Assembly: GCA_018873245.2 (NCBI GenBank)
Contig: JAEMBT020000006.1
Location: 12,990,387-13,054,386 of the forward strand
Reading direction: 5' to 3'
DNA length: 64,000 bases
DNA from: Archegozetes longisetosus
Lineage: Eukaryota > Arthropoda > Arachnida > Sarcoptiformes > Trhypochthoniidae
Of this stretch, positions 47,321-60,859 are shown in pieces. Below the pieces are notes generated by a model. It worked only from the letters and a program-made list of their open reading frames with translations, did not search any database and was not told the DNA's origin. Made by a program: the position numbers and the translations under genes. Positions within the stretch are counted from its first letter, which is position 1. Each line of letters starts with the position of its first letter.

Positions 47321-50300
47321 GGCAAAGCTTAAGAAACTTTGAGAAGGTTTGACAAAGTTTTTCAAGTTGAGCGTAAAAACTTGTTTTGTAAATGTTTGAC
47401 ATCATTTTGTCTGAGTATCAGTTTAGTATTTAACTGTGTTTTGAATATTGCCAAATATTTTGTGAGATTCAAACTGATAATATTTTTTTCCTAATTTTTG
47501 TGTCACTTTATCAAAATGGTAAAATAAATATCGTTTTATCCACAAAGTTTATATATTAATCAGTCATTCAATAACATTATATAAACTTGAACTATATTTT
47601 AAATATTTACCAAATACTTACTAAAGTCATTTTTCAAACTCGTATTATGACAACTAATGAGTTTTTTGTTTGTTAATAAATGTTAAAAAAGTTTTAATTA
47701 CGCGAATAGTTTCTGATTGATATTCGAAAAGTTTCCTAAATAAAAGTCGATACTTCATTTGAAAATAAAATACGAGTTCAAGAGTTCAGTTAAGCAGTTA
47801 CTGCATTTTCCTGAGAGTTTAAACTAGAATTACGTGAACACTAGCACAGAGCAAAAAATAAATTCAAAATCTGTTGCAATAACTGTATCTTAATGTCAAA
47901 ACTTTCCTTGTGTTCTTCGTGTTATTGACCGTCTCTTTAGATAAAACTATCGAGATCATCTCTAGATTGTTTTCATTACATTAAACAATAGCTTAAAGCC
48001 ATAAAAATGAATCTCTAAATGTCTGAAAATCAAGTATCGATGAGAGAGTAATAATTTTGAGACAATGTTTAATCGAAGAAATAATACCTGAACCATTTAT
48101 CCCTTTAAAACTTTATTCGCAGTCAGAGCTCCTATTAACTTTCGATTTACCTTAAGAACATGATTGAAAGAGAAAAGCAATTTATCTATCTATTTATGCA
48201 AAGTTCTCAAATAAATAAATAAAAGAAACACAATAAAACTTAAAAACTTTTCAGAATCTATGACAACCTGAATCGAATAACTTTCTCTTTCATAAACATG
48301 GTCATCAAATAAAACTGATTGGTATAGATAGAGTTCTAGTTATTCTTATGGCAAATTCCATTACATTATAGGATTTGCCTTAGTGCTTAAAAATAAGGAT
48401 ATTTTGATTGTTTAGCTGACTCTCATTCTTATCCAGCTCTTAATTTTAGTCGACATATATCTGTCAAAACATGAAAAATATCTTTCGGGAGTAATAGAAG
48501 AATGATTGTGGGCAAAATATTGTGCAAAATTATTGTGCAAATGCAAAATTATTGTGCAAAAATACTGCGCAAGCTGCAGTTTCTCCTTTCGAATACAGAT
48601 TACTTTGAACTCATTTTTGAGAAATTTTCATAAAAGTAAAAGTTTAATCACTACCAGACCTTATCAGTCTAACATTTTCAAGTGAATCTCCACTATCAAT
48701 TGAGACTCATTTTTAAATAATGTATAGTGAATTGGAGTTTTGAACGCCTGAGAAAAAGTTATGTATCGAATACATTAACTGTTGCTTAACTAAAAATATG
48801 ATGACACATGTTCCAATAATTATTATTGATAACTTTATATGTGACGTCGATCGACAAATGTTATCTATTTATCAATCTTATAAAGATGCCGTAGAGTTAA
48901 TAAAATTCAGGGATAAACGTTTCATTTAGACTGACTGCTATGACTAAAATTACGAAAATGATTTTGATTTGCAATGACTATCATTATTTTGATTTATGTC
49001 TCGCCCCTCTTATTCTATCCAAACGCATTAGGTATTAATTCGTAATAAATGCATAATATTAACCGATCGACATTACTGTAATGTTTGTTTCAAAATGTTG
49101 AGTATTTATCAATCAAAAAAAGTAGTCTGACAAACTCAAGGCGAGACAACTCATTAGACTTGTATTAAATACGTTTGTGTCCATTAATCATCAACTAGTT
49201 GACAATTTTCTGGCCACAAATTTTGAGTCTTATTAACGAAAAGACTTGACTATGACTTGAAAAGTGTTTCATGGTCTAAGAGAAATTGTTTTATGAAAAG
49301 TATTATGAATAGGTCCAATAAAATGGGCTTAAAGAAAAAGGAAGTCACTTGTATTCTTCTCTAAAGCTTTCATAGTAATAACAGTTTCAACTTATATTTT
49401 ATAAGATACACTTGAACAGGGAAAATAAATTTAATTTAGTTGAGAAAAAATGCTAAAATACATTGAAATTAATATTAACATAATTGAGTGCATCATTGAA
49501 CGAGATATAGAATGGGTTAAATGTAGGCATGTTTCACAAATTATAAGCATTGAGTTGTTCGTTGCATGATAAAAGTAAATAAGCAAGTAACAAATTCAAA
49601 CTAATTTTTGTAAAGTTTTTATTATCAAAATGTGTTTATAATGATCAAATATTGTTTGTAACAAAACTGAAATTCAAATAAATTATAACTTATCTATGAC
49701 TTATGGAAACGAGATCCCAACAAAAGTGTTTCGCAACTTTAAAATGTTTTTCTCTATGCAGCGTACCCTTTACTTTAAATTCATTTCTAAATCATTTTAC
49801 GACCTACTGGTTGTTTCCTTGTCGATATTAAACAAGTAGAGTTTTCCTGTCAGTTATTTATGATTTTAAAATGAATATCTCGTCTCTCTTATCAAACTGC
49901 GTCAGAGATTGATTTGGGACCTTTGCGAAACTTTATGGAACCTACTGTACGTGGCTTCGAAAATAGTTAGCCCTTAGTGAACGAAATGAATTTCAGATTA
50001 TTTTCCTGTCACTTTAGAAAATGATAATTACTGCTCTTATCAACAGATATGAATAACTAATAACTTCTAATAAGGTCTCAATCTTATGACATAAACTGAA
50101 GTACTATTAAAGAAACAAGTTTCCAAATTGTTTGATTATTAGTAAGTGATTAATATCCTTTTAAAGTGTAACCTTGCACGGCTTTAGGCTTTTAGATTTA
50201 ATCTGTGTGGATACTCAAATATTTAGACTCATTAGTTTCACTCATTTTTTAATCAAAGCAGCTTAAAATGAACTGGTATCTTGTAAAGTTATGAATAAGT

Positions 50301-51265
50301 GGTCAAAAGTATATGACAACAGATAAACTTGTTTGTGTTGAAATCTCCCTATGGTGAACAGCCTCTCAATGTTCAATATAACTCAGATTCCGATTCGCTC
50401 TTATACCTTTCTACTATATAAAGATCTTCTGTGATTAACACCTTTATATCTTGAATCTTGAACACATTCATCAGTACCCAACAGTATCAACAACACGTAT
50501 CTTGAACACAAGGTACCGATTGTATATATTTCTTGTTAAAATTTAGATTTCAGAATAATTTGAATAAGCTACAAGTAAAACATTCTGTTTATCTAGATAT
50601 AATTCATTTTTGTATTGAAAATGTTTTTATAAAACAATTTAAATAAAATGAAACAAAAGGAAAATTGATTTAGCTTTATTTAGCTAAATACATAGCTTTT
50701 TATCCTGTATTGTTCAAATCTCTGTTTATGTTGAAGACCTGTCTAACTTGAACGCAATCTCTAGTCCCGACGTATGTTCAACGCAGCAGGTTTAACTGTG
50801 TAATGAGAAGTCATGTACACCCGTTTAAATGCATATTAAACCAATACAAGTGTAATCAATCGTTTAAAAGAAAATCAGCCCTAAAGCATAGCAATGAGAT
50901 CTCCATTATTTTTTTCTGAACTTGTTCCTGCTTTTTGTTTGAGTTACTGAGTATGATCAACAAAGCAGCTTTGTTCTAGTGTTGTTGTAAAATAAGTTAG
51001 ACAACCAAAGTAGTGGATCGCAACATTCATAGCGTTTATGCATTTTCCAAAAATATTTCCTATTTATTACTATTTCTTAATACATGTAGTAAACACAAAA
51101 TAATTTGTCAATACTCTACCTGAAAAATATTTGCTAACAAACAGTTATGTGTAAATAAAACGCACAAAGTTATAAGCAGATCAATTTGAATGAAATGACA
51201 TTCCTACATTTTGACAAACAATTCTATGTCTTATTGACACAAAAATAAAGTGTCAAAACTTTAAT
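47321..51265. other. 3.9-kb gene-poor region
   Basis: AT-rich; no frame of note. A small direct repeat (AAAATTATTGTGCAAA, about three copies) lies near 48515-48575. Confidence 0.5.
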
Positions 51266-53086
51266 ATGAATGTTTCCATGGTAACTAAGTTCCCAAAGTT
51301 CAAAGATTTTATCGTTAAAACTGATATAAAAGCTCCAAAGGGCTCTCAATATATTGGAGTCAAAAGTTTGATCATAAATGTAGAGCAACTTTCCATTAAA
51401 CTACTTATAAGTAAAATGTTTTCAGCTAAATCACAGAATAGGGATTCTTTTGAAACAGTTATCAAAATTTATCGGTTCTTTGGTGTGAGTTTCTATAGAT
51501 TTTATGAATCAGAATCTAAATTGAAATATATCCTTTTCTTCATATACCAAGTATTAATTCACAGCTATATCGTAATTTTGACAACTCCATGTCTAGTAGA
51601 GAATATAATGTGTTCTTGGACAAGAACACATACGAATGCAGCCAATCGACAGATTTTCGTGCATCTATTAGTTAGAAATCTAGTTTGTCTTATGTCTGGC
51701 ATGATCTACAGCTTACGAGGAAAACAGTTCCACAAGTTGATCACTAGATTAAGAGAAATGTCTACTGTATTTGATACGAAAATCGATAGCAAAACTGATA
51801 ATTTCAAATTTGTTCGAAAAATGATCTACTTGTTTCTGTTGATTATTTTTATTTACGATGCTATATTGATGGTAACAGCCTATAATCAATCAATCACTTA
51901 TGAAAAATCTTATCTAATGGTACTAATGGTCATCGCTGAGTTCTATAACCAGCCGATCGTCTTTTCAACTGATTTCTATCTAATCTATTTCACTACTTAT
52001 ATCCAAATAGTTCAGGATGATTTCTCCAACTATTTGAAGAGATTTACTCAAATTCCTGTAACTGATACTGACATCAGTTTTATCAAATATCATTTTCTTA
52101 GAATACAATCACTTATCGATGGTTTATCCGAAGTCATATCTCCCATGTTGTTAATCATTTGCGGTTCAATATTCAGCGATATTGTGACCTGTTCTTATTT
52201 TATATCTAAATTATTAACATCGAAGCGGTACTTTTTGACTTTACATAGCTATGCCTGTATTTTCGGTATTACTGTACATACGATTCGATTGTGTCTTATC
52301 TGTTTCGTTGTTGAAAAAGTTAATCTTAAGGTAAATTTCAAATATTTCATACAATTTGATTGAAAAATAACTTTAAAACACTTATCTCGCAGAATAAGGT
52401 ATTGTTGAAAGCTACTCAACACTTTGATAACTTTCAATCTTTTAAAATGGAAGTCAAGGTATGAATATTGAAGTAATCTTTCAAGTAATTAGAACCCATA
52501 ATTAAAAACATTTGGAAAGTCCCAATCTTTAGATTTATTGAAAAATTTATTTTTCCTGTCAAAAATAGATCTTATCACTATGTCAAGTATTAAAAAATAA
52601 TTTAAGATCTGTAACTGCTTCTGGATTTTTCCCTATTGGAAAGTCATTAATTCTATCGGTGAGTAAAAGTTCCATTGATTCTCTTTAATGCGAAAGAAAT
52701 GAAATCTGTCCAGTTTAAACACCATAATCATTCTATATTTAGTATTCTCAAGTAAGATAACTAGTAGCCTCTGAGCGCACTAAATTTGTCTAAATTCATC
52801 TAAAAATGTTATTGACGCCTGAGTTTATTTGATTAGCTTAAAATTGAAACTGGACTTGCTTTTCTCCACTATCACATCCTATTTTCTTATTTGAAACACT
52901 GTTGTCTCGTTGTAGTGTTGCTGTGGTTTGGCATATTTTTAAAGAATTATTTGTGACATCAATGTACTGACTATAAACAGTATAGAGATTTATTTTTTTC
53001 ATCCGTAGGTATTGGGTCTTACAGTTTCATACAGTGTCATACTCATTCAAAGTGACAGCAATGGTGATATCTACTCAGAAACTTAA
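51266..53086 (+). CDS. gustatory receptor (Gr family)
   Basis: Seven-transmembrane, insect-type chemoreceptor (inverted topology, ligand-gated cation channel) of sensory neurons. Exons 51266-52330, 52393-52458, 52520-52658, 53009-53086 give about 448 residues. Long hydrophobic segments (for example YILFFIYQVLIHSYIVIL, MIYLFLLIIFIYDAILMV, VLMVIAEFYNQPIVFSTDF) precede the conserved C-terminal part: FLSKIDLITMSSIK, then SVTASGFFPIGKSLILS and the final TVSYSVILIQSD, equivalent to the family's TYxxxxxQ. Three short 3' exons with phase-0 introns are typical of Gr genes. Exon 3 is out of frame by one at the A6 run 52592-52597; removing one A (or adding two) restores it. The ligand is unknown. Confidence 0.82.
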
Positions 53087-53336
53087 TTCAACCTTGACTG
53101 AGCCTCATCCAATTTGTCTTTAAAAACTGTCATCAAATAATAGGAAAATCTGATTTGGTTCTAAGATTATAAAAGTTAAACTTTATGAGAGATAATCTCC
53201 TGATTGATAACTACTTTATTTAGGCTAAAATGCATTTTAATATAGGAGAAAATTAAGGTTATATCTTATGGCTATCTTATAATTTAATATTTATGTTTGT
53301 TCAGAAATTTGATTAGTTTAATTAATTATTAGTATT

Positions 53337-54511
53337 TTAATTCTTCTTAATCGTATCAATAATCCAATCGATATATTTAGAGACACGAGTAGTTATAGCA
53401 GTTTGCACGCCACACTTTCCTGTAACTCTTTTAATAGAGCCCTTATGAATACCTATAAGTACAGCACGATTGTTGACATATTGAACCAATGGAGAACCAG
53501 AATCACCCTTTAAATGGTTAATTAAAATCAATTATATATTGGACTCATAAATATTTGTTGAGTTTAACGATCAAATGTACCTTACAGGTATGACTGAAAG
53601 TTGCATTGAGACAAGCCATATTAAACTTATAGATGTGCGGAAAACATTTTTCATTTGACATTAGTGTCATTTCAGTTTTCATCAGACTTTTAGCTCTATT
53701 TCCTTTATAATGTGTTCTACCAAAACCTGAATAGTAAGCACTTTCGTCGAACTTATTCTGAATATCTTTTTCAGGAAGACAAATACCATTGACTGGACTT
53801 AAATGACGTTTTTTTAGCTTTAAACTAACTTTTTTATCAATTATGACTAATGCAATATCGAAAGGTCCGGTTGGATCACTTAAATTGTACCTAGGGTGCA
53901 GTACATATTTGGCAGCTCTCTCGACATTTCCATCACTAATCATATTAGAACCGGTTCTCACGTAAAAGCTGTCTACTTTTTTTCTGCCTCTAGATTTTTC
54001 AACAGTAGTAAGAGTCATAAAAAATAAGTTAGTCAACAATTCATTAATTTAATCACTATTTACTTAAAACAATGCGCAGCTGTTATAATCCAAGAGTGAT
54101 TAATAAGAGCCCCGCCACAGAAATGGCGTTTGGTCCTGTTATTCTGAAAGGATACCATCCATGGAAACTCGCCAACCAGTGCATTATCACCGCCCATCAA
54201 CTTTTGCGATATTTGACCTTTAGTTTTATCTCGGCAGTGAAAGAGATTGTCCTTATTGCTATTGAAATGCACTTTACAACTTATACCACACTGACTAACT
54301 GTTACGCCCTTATATGTGCCTATCTTTGCATGTATTGATTGAAATGAGCTTAAATCTGTTCAATTTTCATAAATAAAATCTTAAAATTGCACTCATAAGG
54401 GACAAACATGAGTATTAAGTAATTTAAAAGATTTCTTATCAATATGTGTCAAGTTATAAGTTTTAACTTACCGAAAATAGCTAATAATACTATTAAAGTT
54501 TGAATGAGCAT
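53337..54511 (-). CDS. secreted chymotrypsin-fold (S1A) serine protease
   Basis: Exons 54472-54511, 54064-54319, 53581-53989, 53337-53507 encode 291 residues. The first exon is a signal peptide (MLIQTLIVLLAIFG). A short Cys-containing propeptide leads to KLMGG, which replaces the usual R-IVGG activation site. The catalytic triad is present: TAAHC (His57), FDIALV (Asp102), GDSGSP (Ser195). Residue 189, six before Ser195, is His rather than trypsin's Asp (SHTCKGDSG), so trypsin-like Arg/Lys preference is not expected. The intron after AAHCF is 74 nt and contains a TTGACTAAC branch-like sequence. It converges with the gustatory receptor gene, 250 bp away. Digestive or hemolymph use cannot be told. 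Confidence 0.87.
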
Positions 54512-55262
54512 TACTTAACAAAACAGTTGAACTCTTCATTCCAAAAGCAATAATTTTTAGTTTGATTCAAACCAATCAAGGCTTTCCATTGAAGTCCATG
54601 CTTTTTAAAGATTTCATACTTTCATTATCAAAATATTTTGTTGCTTTTTTAAAATATAGCCTTTAAAAACATTAACTACAATAATAAAACTTAAGAACCA
54701 AAACTTAATGCTATCAAGTATATCATAACTATTTAGATACAAAACTTATCGTTTCAACAAAAATAATAATTTTTATGATGATCGTACTTTGTCAGAAGGA
54801 ATTTAAATATAGAAACCATGGAAACAAGTTTGGATAATTTTAAGGTAATTCTCATCATCTGATCAAGAATTGTCTAATTAAATGATATGTCCTAAACTGC
54901 ATTTGAAGGTTAACCAAACCACAAATACTTAAATTTAAATACATACAGATGTAGTGCTGAATTATCTAATTCACATCCGAATAGCCTTGTTTCTGAGTAA
55001 AGACAATCCCTAAATTAAAAGTTTACTACTCATATAATTTTGTTGTCTGACTGTTGCTTTTGATCTGATACGGAGTTTTTCACGTCTTATGTTCCATTTA
55101 TTTACTGACAAACATCTCAAAGAACTTAACTTAAAATACATTAGTTAAAAGAAAGGTTACAAAAATGAAATTTGTGAGTCACTTAAAACAAGACGTCCAT
55201 AAATATTTCAATGATTTTTAAAATAAATAAAATGAACCCAAGGTTTTGCAAATCAAATAATT
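54512..55262. other. intergenic, nothing recognised
   Basis: AT-rich spacer upstream of the protease and downstream of the DBH-like gene. Confidence 0.5.
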
Positions 55263-57313
55263 TCATCGAAAATACTTTTTCCAATTGCATTGAGCAATTT
55301 GTTTTCCAAATAGTGCCGCATATTTCGCTCTATTGACACGCTTATAGTCCCAGTCAGTCTTGTTTATGAGATAATCCTCTAGTCTTTCAACTTGATTCGT
55401 TTTTGGATGCGTAATCAGGATATCGAAATGATCGTCAGTCCTAACATTTTACATTAAATAATTTATCCGCTTACAGACAAACATCATTTATGACTTAATT
55501 TGACTTTTAGCCCTATAATTATTGCAGATCATGTTTAATAATAGCTCTCTGATAGGTTTATGCTCGCTCGCGACAGCTCCTATTTAGAATGACTTCATTC
55601 TATTGTGATTCAAATGTGATTTGCAACAATACAGGTACAAAGCAACTAAAGCCAAATTTTTACCTCCACTTTTCTTCTAGTCCTTCGGCTCCTATAATCG
55701 ACATTATTGTTGATAATGAGAAACTTGAGAGACAAGCGTCAAAATTTTCTACTTTTGGATAATATAATATCCATGCTATGCATTGGGCTCTATCGTGAGA
55801 AAATCCACTCTATAAACAAATTGACATTTCACTCGTTTAATTGAAGATGAGAAATCTGGCTTTGCTACACACTGCTGTTGAAATTACGCTTTCAGTAGTA
55901 CTTTGTAAGTTCAAGTTTAGGTTAAGTTTGCCTCAGTAAGTATTACCTCATCTTTACTTATACAGTACAAGAACGCGATTTGCAACAATAGTATGCCACA
56001 TTCCATAGTAAAGTGGAAAATCAGAGATTAAAGTTAATATAATACTAACCAAAACTGTCTTATTTTGCTTCATTGAATTGAACCTGCATTTAATACTTAT
56101 TTGATCACTATTTTCTAACTTTAGCTCGTTTTGATCGTGAGTTTCAGTTATTTTGTTGGCAGAAGTTAACAAAGTTGTTGAGACTTTATTACTTTTAGAT
56201 ATTTCTATATTTAAATCCTTCAATGACTTATGTCTACCACGATATAAAACGCTTAAGGGTCTGATTCCTTCTGCGCTAATTTTCTAATAGATTGTGAGAA
56301 AAATTAGTCAAAAGCTCTTAGAAAGAGATGAAAGATTACGTTTTGTAAGCATTCTTTATAGCAATTTGCAGACACGGTCCATTCTTCTAGTTTTGGTGGT
56401 ATGAAAAATCTATAATCAGGAACAGAACCGACAGCTACAATGTCAGCATCAAATTCTCTATTTTGTTTATCGATGTATAGTTTGAATCCCGACGAATCAC
56501 TTAAGCCGCTGTTTGAGTTTGAGTTCTCATAGTTCATTTCTAAAAGTAGATATTTTTCATTCTCGTTGTCACCGATAGGTATTCCAATTGATTTCGGTAA
56601 AGACAGAAGAGTCTTATTTGAATGATCTTCTTGTGACCAAATTGCAAGAAGTTTGTAGCATAAGTGCTTTTTATTTTCATTGTCAGTGATTATGCTCTTT
56701 GCAATCCATTGAACTTGTTCGTCATAATCTTTATGCGTTTGGAGACTCGTGCATCGATATAAATACATATTTTCAATATATTTCTCATTATTAGGTTCAA
56801 TGACAGCTTTTATCTAAACAAAGATTCACACCTTTAATGAGAAGCTAATCTCAATTTGAAAGTTAATAAAGAAACCATTACTTTTGCGATATGTCGTTTT
56901 GAGTGAAAAGGTATGGCAACCAATTTTGTCCATGAAAAGCGAATCGTCTCGTGTGGTATTGGAAGCTAATAGAAATTGAATTTGATTGTATTGAGCACGT
57001 GTAATATAAACCGCAGTAGAATTAGATCAATCTTTCTTATAAGGAGTAGAAAAGATTAATTGATCAAACATTTTCAAACTAGTTCAGAGCGTCATAACAC
57101 TCATGTTAGAGGTGAGGAAAAGTCTGAAATGCCATCAATCCTTTTCCAGCCATATAGATATAAATGCAAACTTACATTATTCGAGCCTATACTCCATAAT
57201 TCAAAACGATTTTCATTTAATTGCGAGTTGATTGTTCCTTCTACTGGAAACACACAAAGATAACAAATAAATGAATGGCAAAATAAAATTATGAACGATA
57301 TAACTTTAACCAT
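55263..57313 (-). CDS. DBH/MOXD-like copper type II monooxygenase homologue without copper ligands
   Basis: Six exons: 57176-57313, 56882-56965, 56340-56813, 56050-56283, 55664-55809, 55263-55440; 417 residues, in phase. It has an N-terminal signal or anchor (VKVISFIILFCHSFI). The two PHM-type domains are recognisable by FHSKRHIAKIKAVIEP, YLYRC, LPKSIGIPIG, DSSGFKLYID, FIPP, CYKEC, then QISIKCRFNS, SGFSHDRAQCIAWILYYPK and CLSSF. The ligand positions are changed: HHM reads ENM, the His of LEVHYDN reads Asn (LEMNYEN), no HTHxxG is found near RPLSVLYRGRH, and EMC reads AQC. The DOMON domain of dopamine beta-hydroxylase is absent. Catalysis as a copper enzyme is not expected; a binding or structural secreted protein is more likely. 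The frame is clean, so it looks expressed. Confidence 0.78.
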
Positions 57314-58586
57314 TATATACGACAAGAACTAAATAATCGTAAAAATATTTTTATGTTTATTATTGAAATTTTTTAAACCAATTTATAACAGGAAAAACTT
57401 CTTGAAGCATATAAAAAAATTAATATTCATTCGTAAAGTTCATTCAACTTCTCGGATAAAACTTTTCGGTGGGAGAGACTGCAATACAATATTTGCATTT
57501 ATTTTGATCCTGAAGATGATCCTCAAATTAGCTTTTAAACCAGTTATTCGTATTTTGGCATTTTTTCTTTCGTGTCCTACCTATAAGTTCGAAGTGTTTT
57601 CGATGAGCACTTAAAATTGAACTTTGCGTCTGAGTGCCAATTTGGTCAAAAAAAGTCAACAAAAATATTTTCCATTTCCAAATTGAAGTCAAGCACAGGT
57701 TGAATTAAAACTAAGTTTATTATGTAAGGCGTATGATAATTAATTCGTCACCTTTTAGCCCATTTAATACTTGGTTCGATTTTATTTTGATTTTAAAATA
57801 GTTTGTCAACCTTTTCAATAATGAATGACTAACCAAATAATTAGTTAAATACTATGTTACCATTGATAAGAAATAAGCTTATGATTCTAATTGGGTAGAT
57901 CTTAATTTTGATAATGTATAAGAAACTTAATTAATCTATAAATCAAATTTGTTTGTCTCAAAGCCATTGTTAGATCTGTTAAAAGTTTTTTGGAGCATTA
58001 TTTTAGATTTAATCTCCTAATTGATATGATTTTATTAAAGTAGTAATGAATGTCGAACACCCATTATCATATTCTAAAGATATTCTATTGTAGTTAGTAC
58101 CATCCTTATCAACGATCAAGTTGTACAGTTGAAGAATCAATTATCTGATTCCTTAACGAAAAGTCCTACAATACAAGATCTTCCTATAGTGAAGTCTCTT
58201 TATAATTTCAAAATAGAGTCAAATAACTCATTCTTCAATTATATAAATTAACTATTGAGAAACTTATAAAAAATTAAGATTTAATTTATAAATGTTAGCA
58301 TTTCTCATTTGTTTCAGTTTCATCATAAGTGACTCAGATGAGTTTCGAGAAAAGAGATATTAAAAAGAGTTTCCTTCTAAACAAACAATAATTTATGAAC
58401 CTTATTGAACTAACAATGGAAAACATTGCATGCTCAAAACAATTGTAGCTGTTGATTACACTTAGCGACAAAACTGAGGCATTCATGTGTGAACAAATTA
58501 TGTCTATATAAAACACAATTTTCAGAATACTGTTAGTCAAGTGATTGTTTCAAACTTATTAATATTCAGCTGAAAATAATTCAAAT
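57314..58586. other. intergenic between divergent genes
   Basis: AT-rich. An 83-codon hydrophobic frame at 57363-57614 (plus) lacks any supporting feature. It probably contains promoters of both flanking genes. Confidence 0.45.
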
Positions 58587-59634
58587 ATGGTTAAACTTAA
58601 TCTGTTGATCACGTTTTGTAAGTACTGCACAGGAATTGAATATAACAAATCTTAGTTAACTAATCTTTTAAGGTATTATTATATATAATGCATCATCATG
58701 TATGGCATGTAAAATGACTATCAAAGAGGCCGATCAGTGCGGTATGAATGGCATGTTTTTTGGAAATAGGAATACTATAATCCCGAGTAACGAACAAGAA
58801 TTAGATCAACACTGCAGGCAAGTTCTTGTGATTAACTTTCGTTTTCAATTTTTAAACCTAATTCATAGAAATGAAGCATCGACTCAAAACATCCTTAATC
58901 TCCTTTAAAACTTATTTGAAAAACAATTTCAGTCTAAATATTTGAAGTAAATTTAAAAAATGACTTTCTTAACTAACTTATTTAAATTTATAATAAAATA
59001 GTGTGGTTCGTGACTCAATAAAATGTGTGAGTGACTTCACATCTACATGTCTAGAGGGATGGATTCAACAATCCTTTAAAATAGGAATGGATAGCGCCAG
59101 TAAACATTTAGAAAAGAGATGTAAGGACCCTAGAGATCGAAAAGAATTCTTGTCGCACGTTAAGTGTTTATTGCCCAGAGAGAAAATGGAACCTTTTCAC
59201 ATCTGTAGCGATAAATACTTAGTGATGATGGAAAAATTGAAAGATGTAGCGGTCGAGGACAGGATCCCTACCAGTTGTTGCATATTTCATTTTTTCCAGG
59301 ACTGTATTCGTAAAAGTAATAACGCAGTTTGTGGTCAGGAGGCCACAGATTATTGGGATGATATTATCAATGAAGTGGTAATACCTTTACTAATTAATGA
59401 AAATTTCTTAATTTTCAAGTTTGTTTGTATTTTTGAAAGGCTGAAGACTCAGTTTCATTCTCATGCACTAATTTTGAAACTGTTGAAAAGTGTGATAAAT
59501 CATTGAATCCTAAAATCTGGAATGAACTGAAGTCGTTGGCAGGAAGTGATGACCCGCAGGTCTTAGCTCAAAGGCATAAATATGGTTCTGGCATTGCTAT
59601 CACAATAGAAATTATGCAAAGCTATTCGACGTGA
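58587..59634 (+). CDS. secreted Cys-rich protein, 27-kDa hemolymph glycoprotein-like (DUF1397-like)
   Basis: Exons 58587-58617, 58673-58817, 59002-59377, 59440-59634 encode 248 residues. A signal peptide spans the first intron (MVKLNLLITF/CIIIYNASSC). The mature part is helical with spaced cysteines (CMAC, QCGM, HCS, IKCVSDFTSTCLEGW, KRC, HVKCLLP, HICSDK, TSCCIFHFFQDC, VCGQ, SCTNFETVEKC). Length, secretion and cysteine spacing resemble the arthropod 27-kDa hemolymph glycoproteins, whose molecular role is not settled. Intron 2 uses a GC donor (CAG/GCAAGT) with an AG acceptor at 59001. The gene is divergent from the DBH-like gene. The family call is by pattern only. Confidence 0.72.
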
Positions 59635-60859
59635 AGTTCGCAAAATTTGAATTATTCAATAAGTCTACTAATGAATAAGAATTAGTTGGGAAAATTCTAC
59701 AGTTATAAGTTTAAAAAGCATTTTTTATAGCTTTGAAGGATAAAATTCAATAAAATATTTAAATAAATTGACATGTAAAACGTGGGAGTATTTTTTGCAA
59801 ATTTTAATCTAAAGTAAATTTACACGGATGTAAGTGTAATCTTGGTCAAATGAAACACAAATAAAATAATCTATTAAATTTAATAAAAATATGAATTTAA
59901 TTCAATCAAAATTTTAAAATTAAAACTTATTTGTTTCTAATTAAGTTGCCGTGTTTGTGCTCTGCAGCACATTTTTCACTTGATTGCTTCATGAAACTTT
60001 CTAAAATTGAAATACTTAAAGAGGTTTGAGTTAATTAACTTATTCTAACGGTCGAATCAAAAGTGGTTTCGACTAAATATTATGATTGCAAAATATAGAA
60101 CTTGAGATTTAGGCAAGACTCTAGAATAATATATTCGATAATTATAAGAATGTCCTATTTTGGTAAGTACATTCAATTAGTACTATTGTACTTAATCATC
60201 TACAAATTTTGCAATCCTTGTCATCATAGATAAGTTGTTTGTCAATCAAAAGACTATCGTTAGGGTGAAAACAACTCTAACTGAGCATGATTGACAATAG
60301 TGAAAATTCAGATTAACTTTTATTACTATAATTATAAAAATTCAAATGGATTCACTGTAAATGATTTATAGCTTGCGTTTCAGTGTAAGAAGACCTTCAT
60401 TTCTAGAAGACATTAGTTGTCAATTAATATTCATCACCATATATGTCATTCAATTTGAGTGCAAACTTAATGTTTGCACTTATATAGTGAAAACCTAATG
60501 TTGATGAGTTACTATAACAAAAATAGCCTACTGGTTATCATTAAGCATTTTATAAAATACAGCTAATTTAGCTCTTCTCACACAAGTCAGTCAAAATTCA
60601 AACAGAAGTCAAATACTTATTAATGCTAATTATGTTTTCAAGGTACATGAGGATTTCCTCTTTCATTCATAAGTTATAAGTTTATTCACGAGAGAAGCAT
60701 TGAAAACGAGATGAAATTTTCCATTTGGAAAATGAAATTTATTTCAGTATATTAAGGACAAACAGAATATAATAAAACTTGTTGAGATCACTGGAAAATG
60801 AAAGATATAGAAATAAAGCGATCGAGAACATTTTTAAGTAACTTTAACTAGTGCTCATA
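59635..60859. other. intergenic, nothing recognised
   Basis: 3' flanks of two convergent genes; AT-rich, no reading frame. Confidence 0.5.

Noticed and set aside
48515..48575. CRISPR-like short direct repeats
   Set aside because: Three imperfect AATTATTGTGCAAA copies without regular spacers; simple tandem drift in an animal genome.
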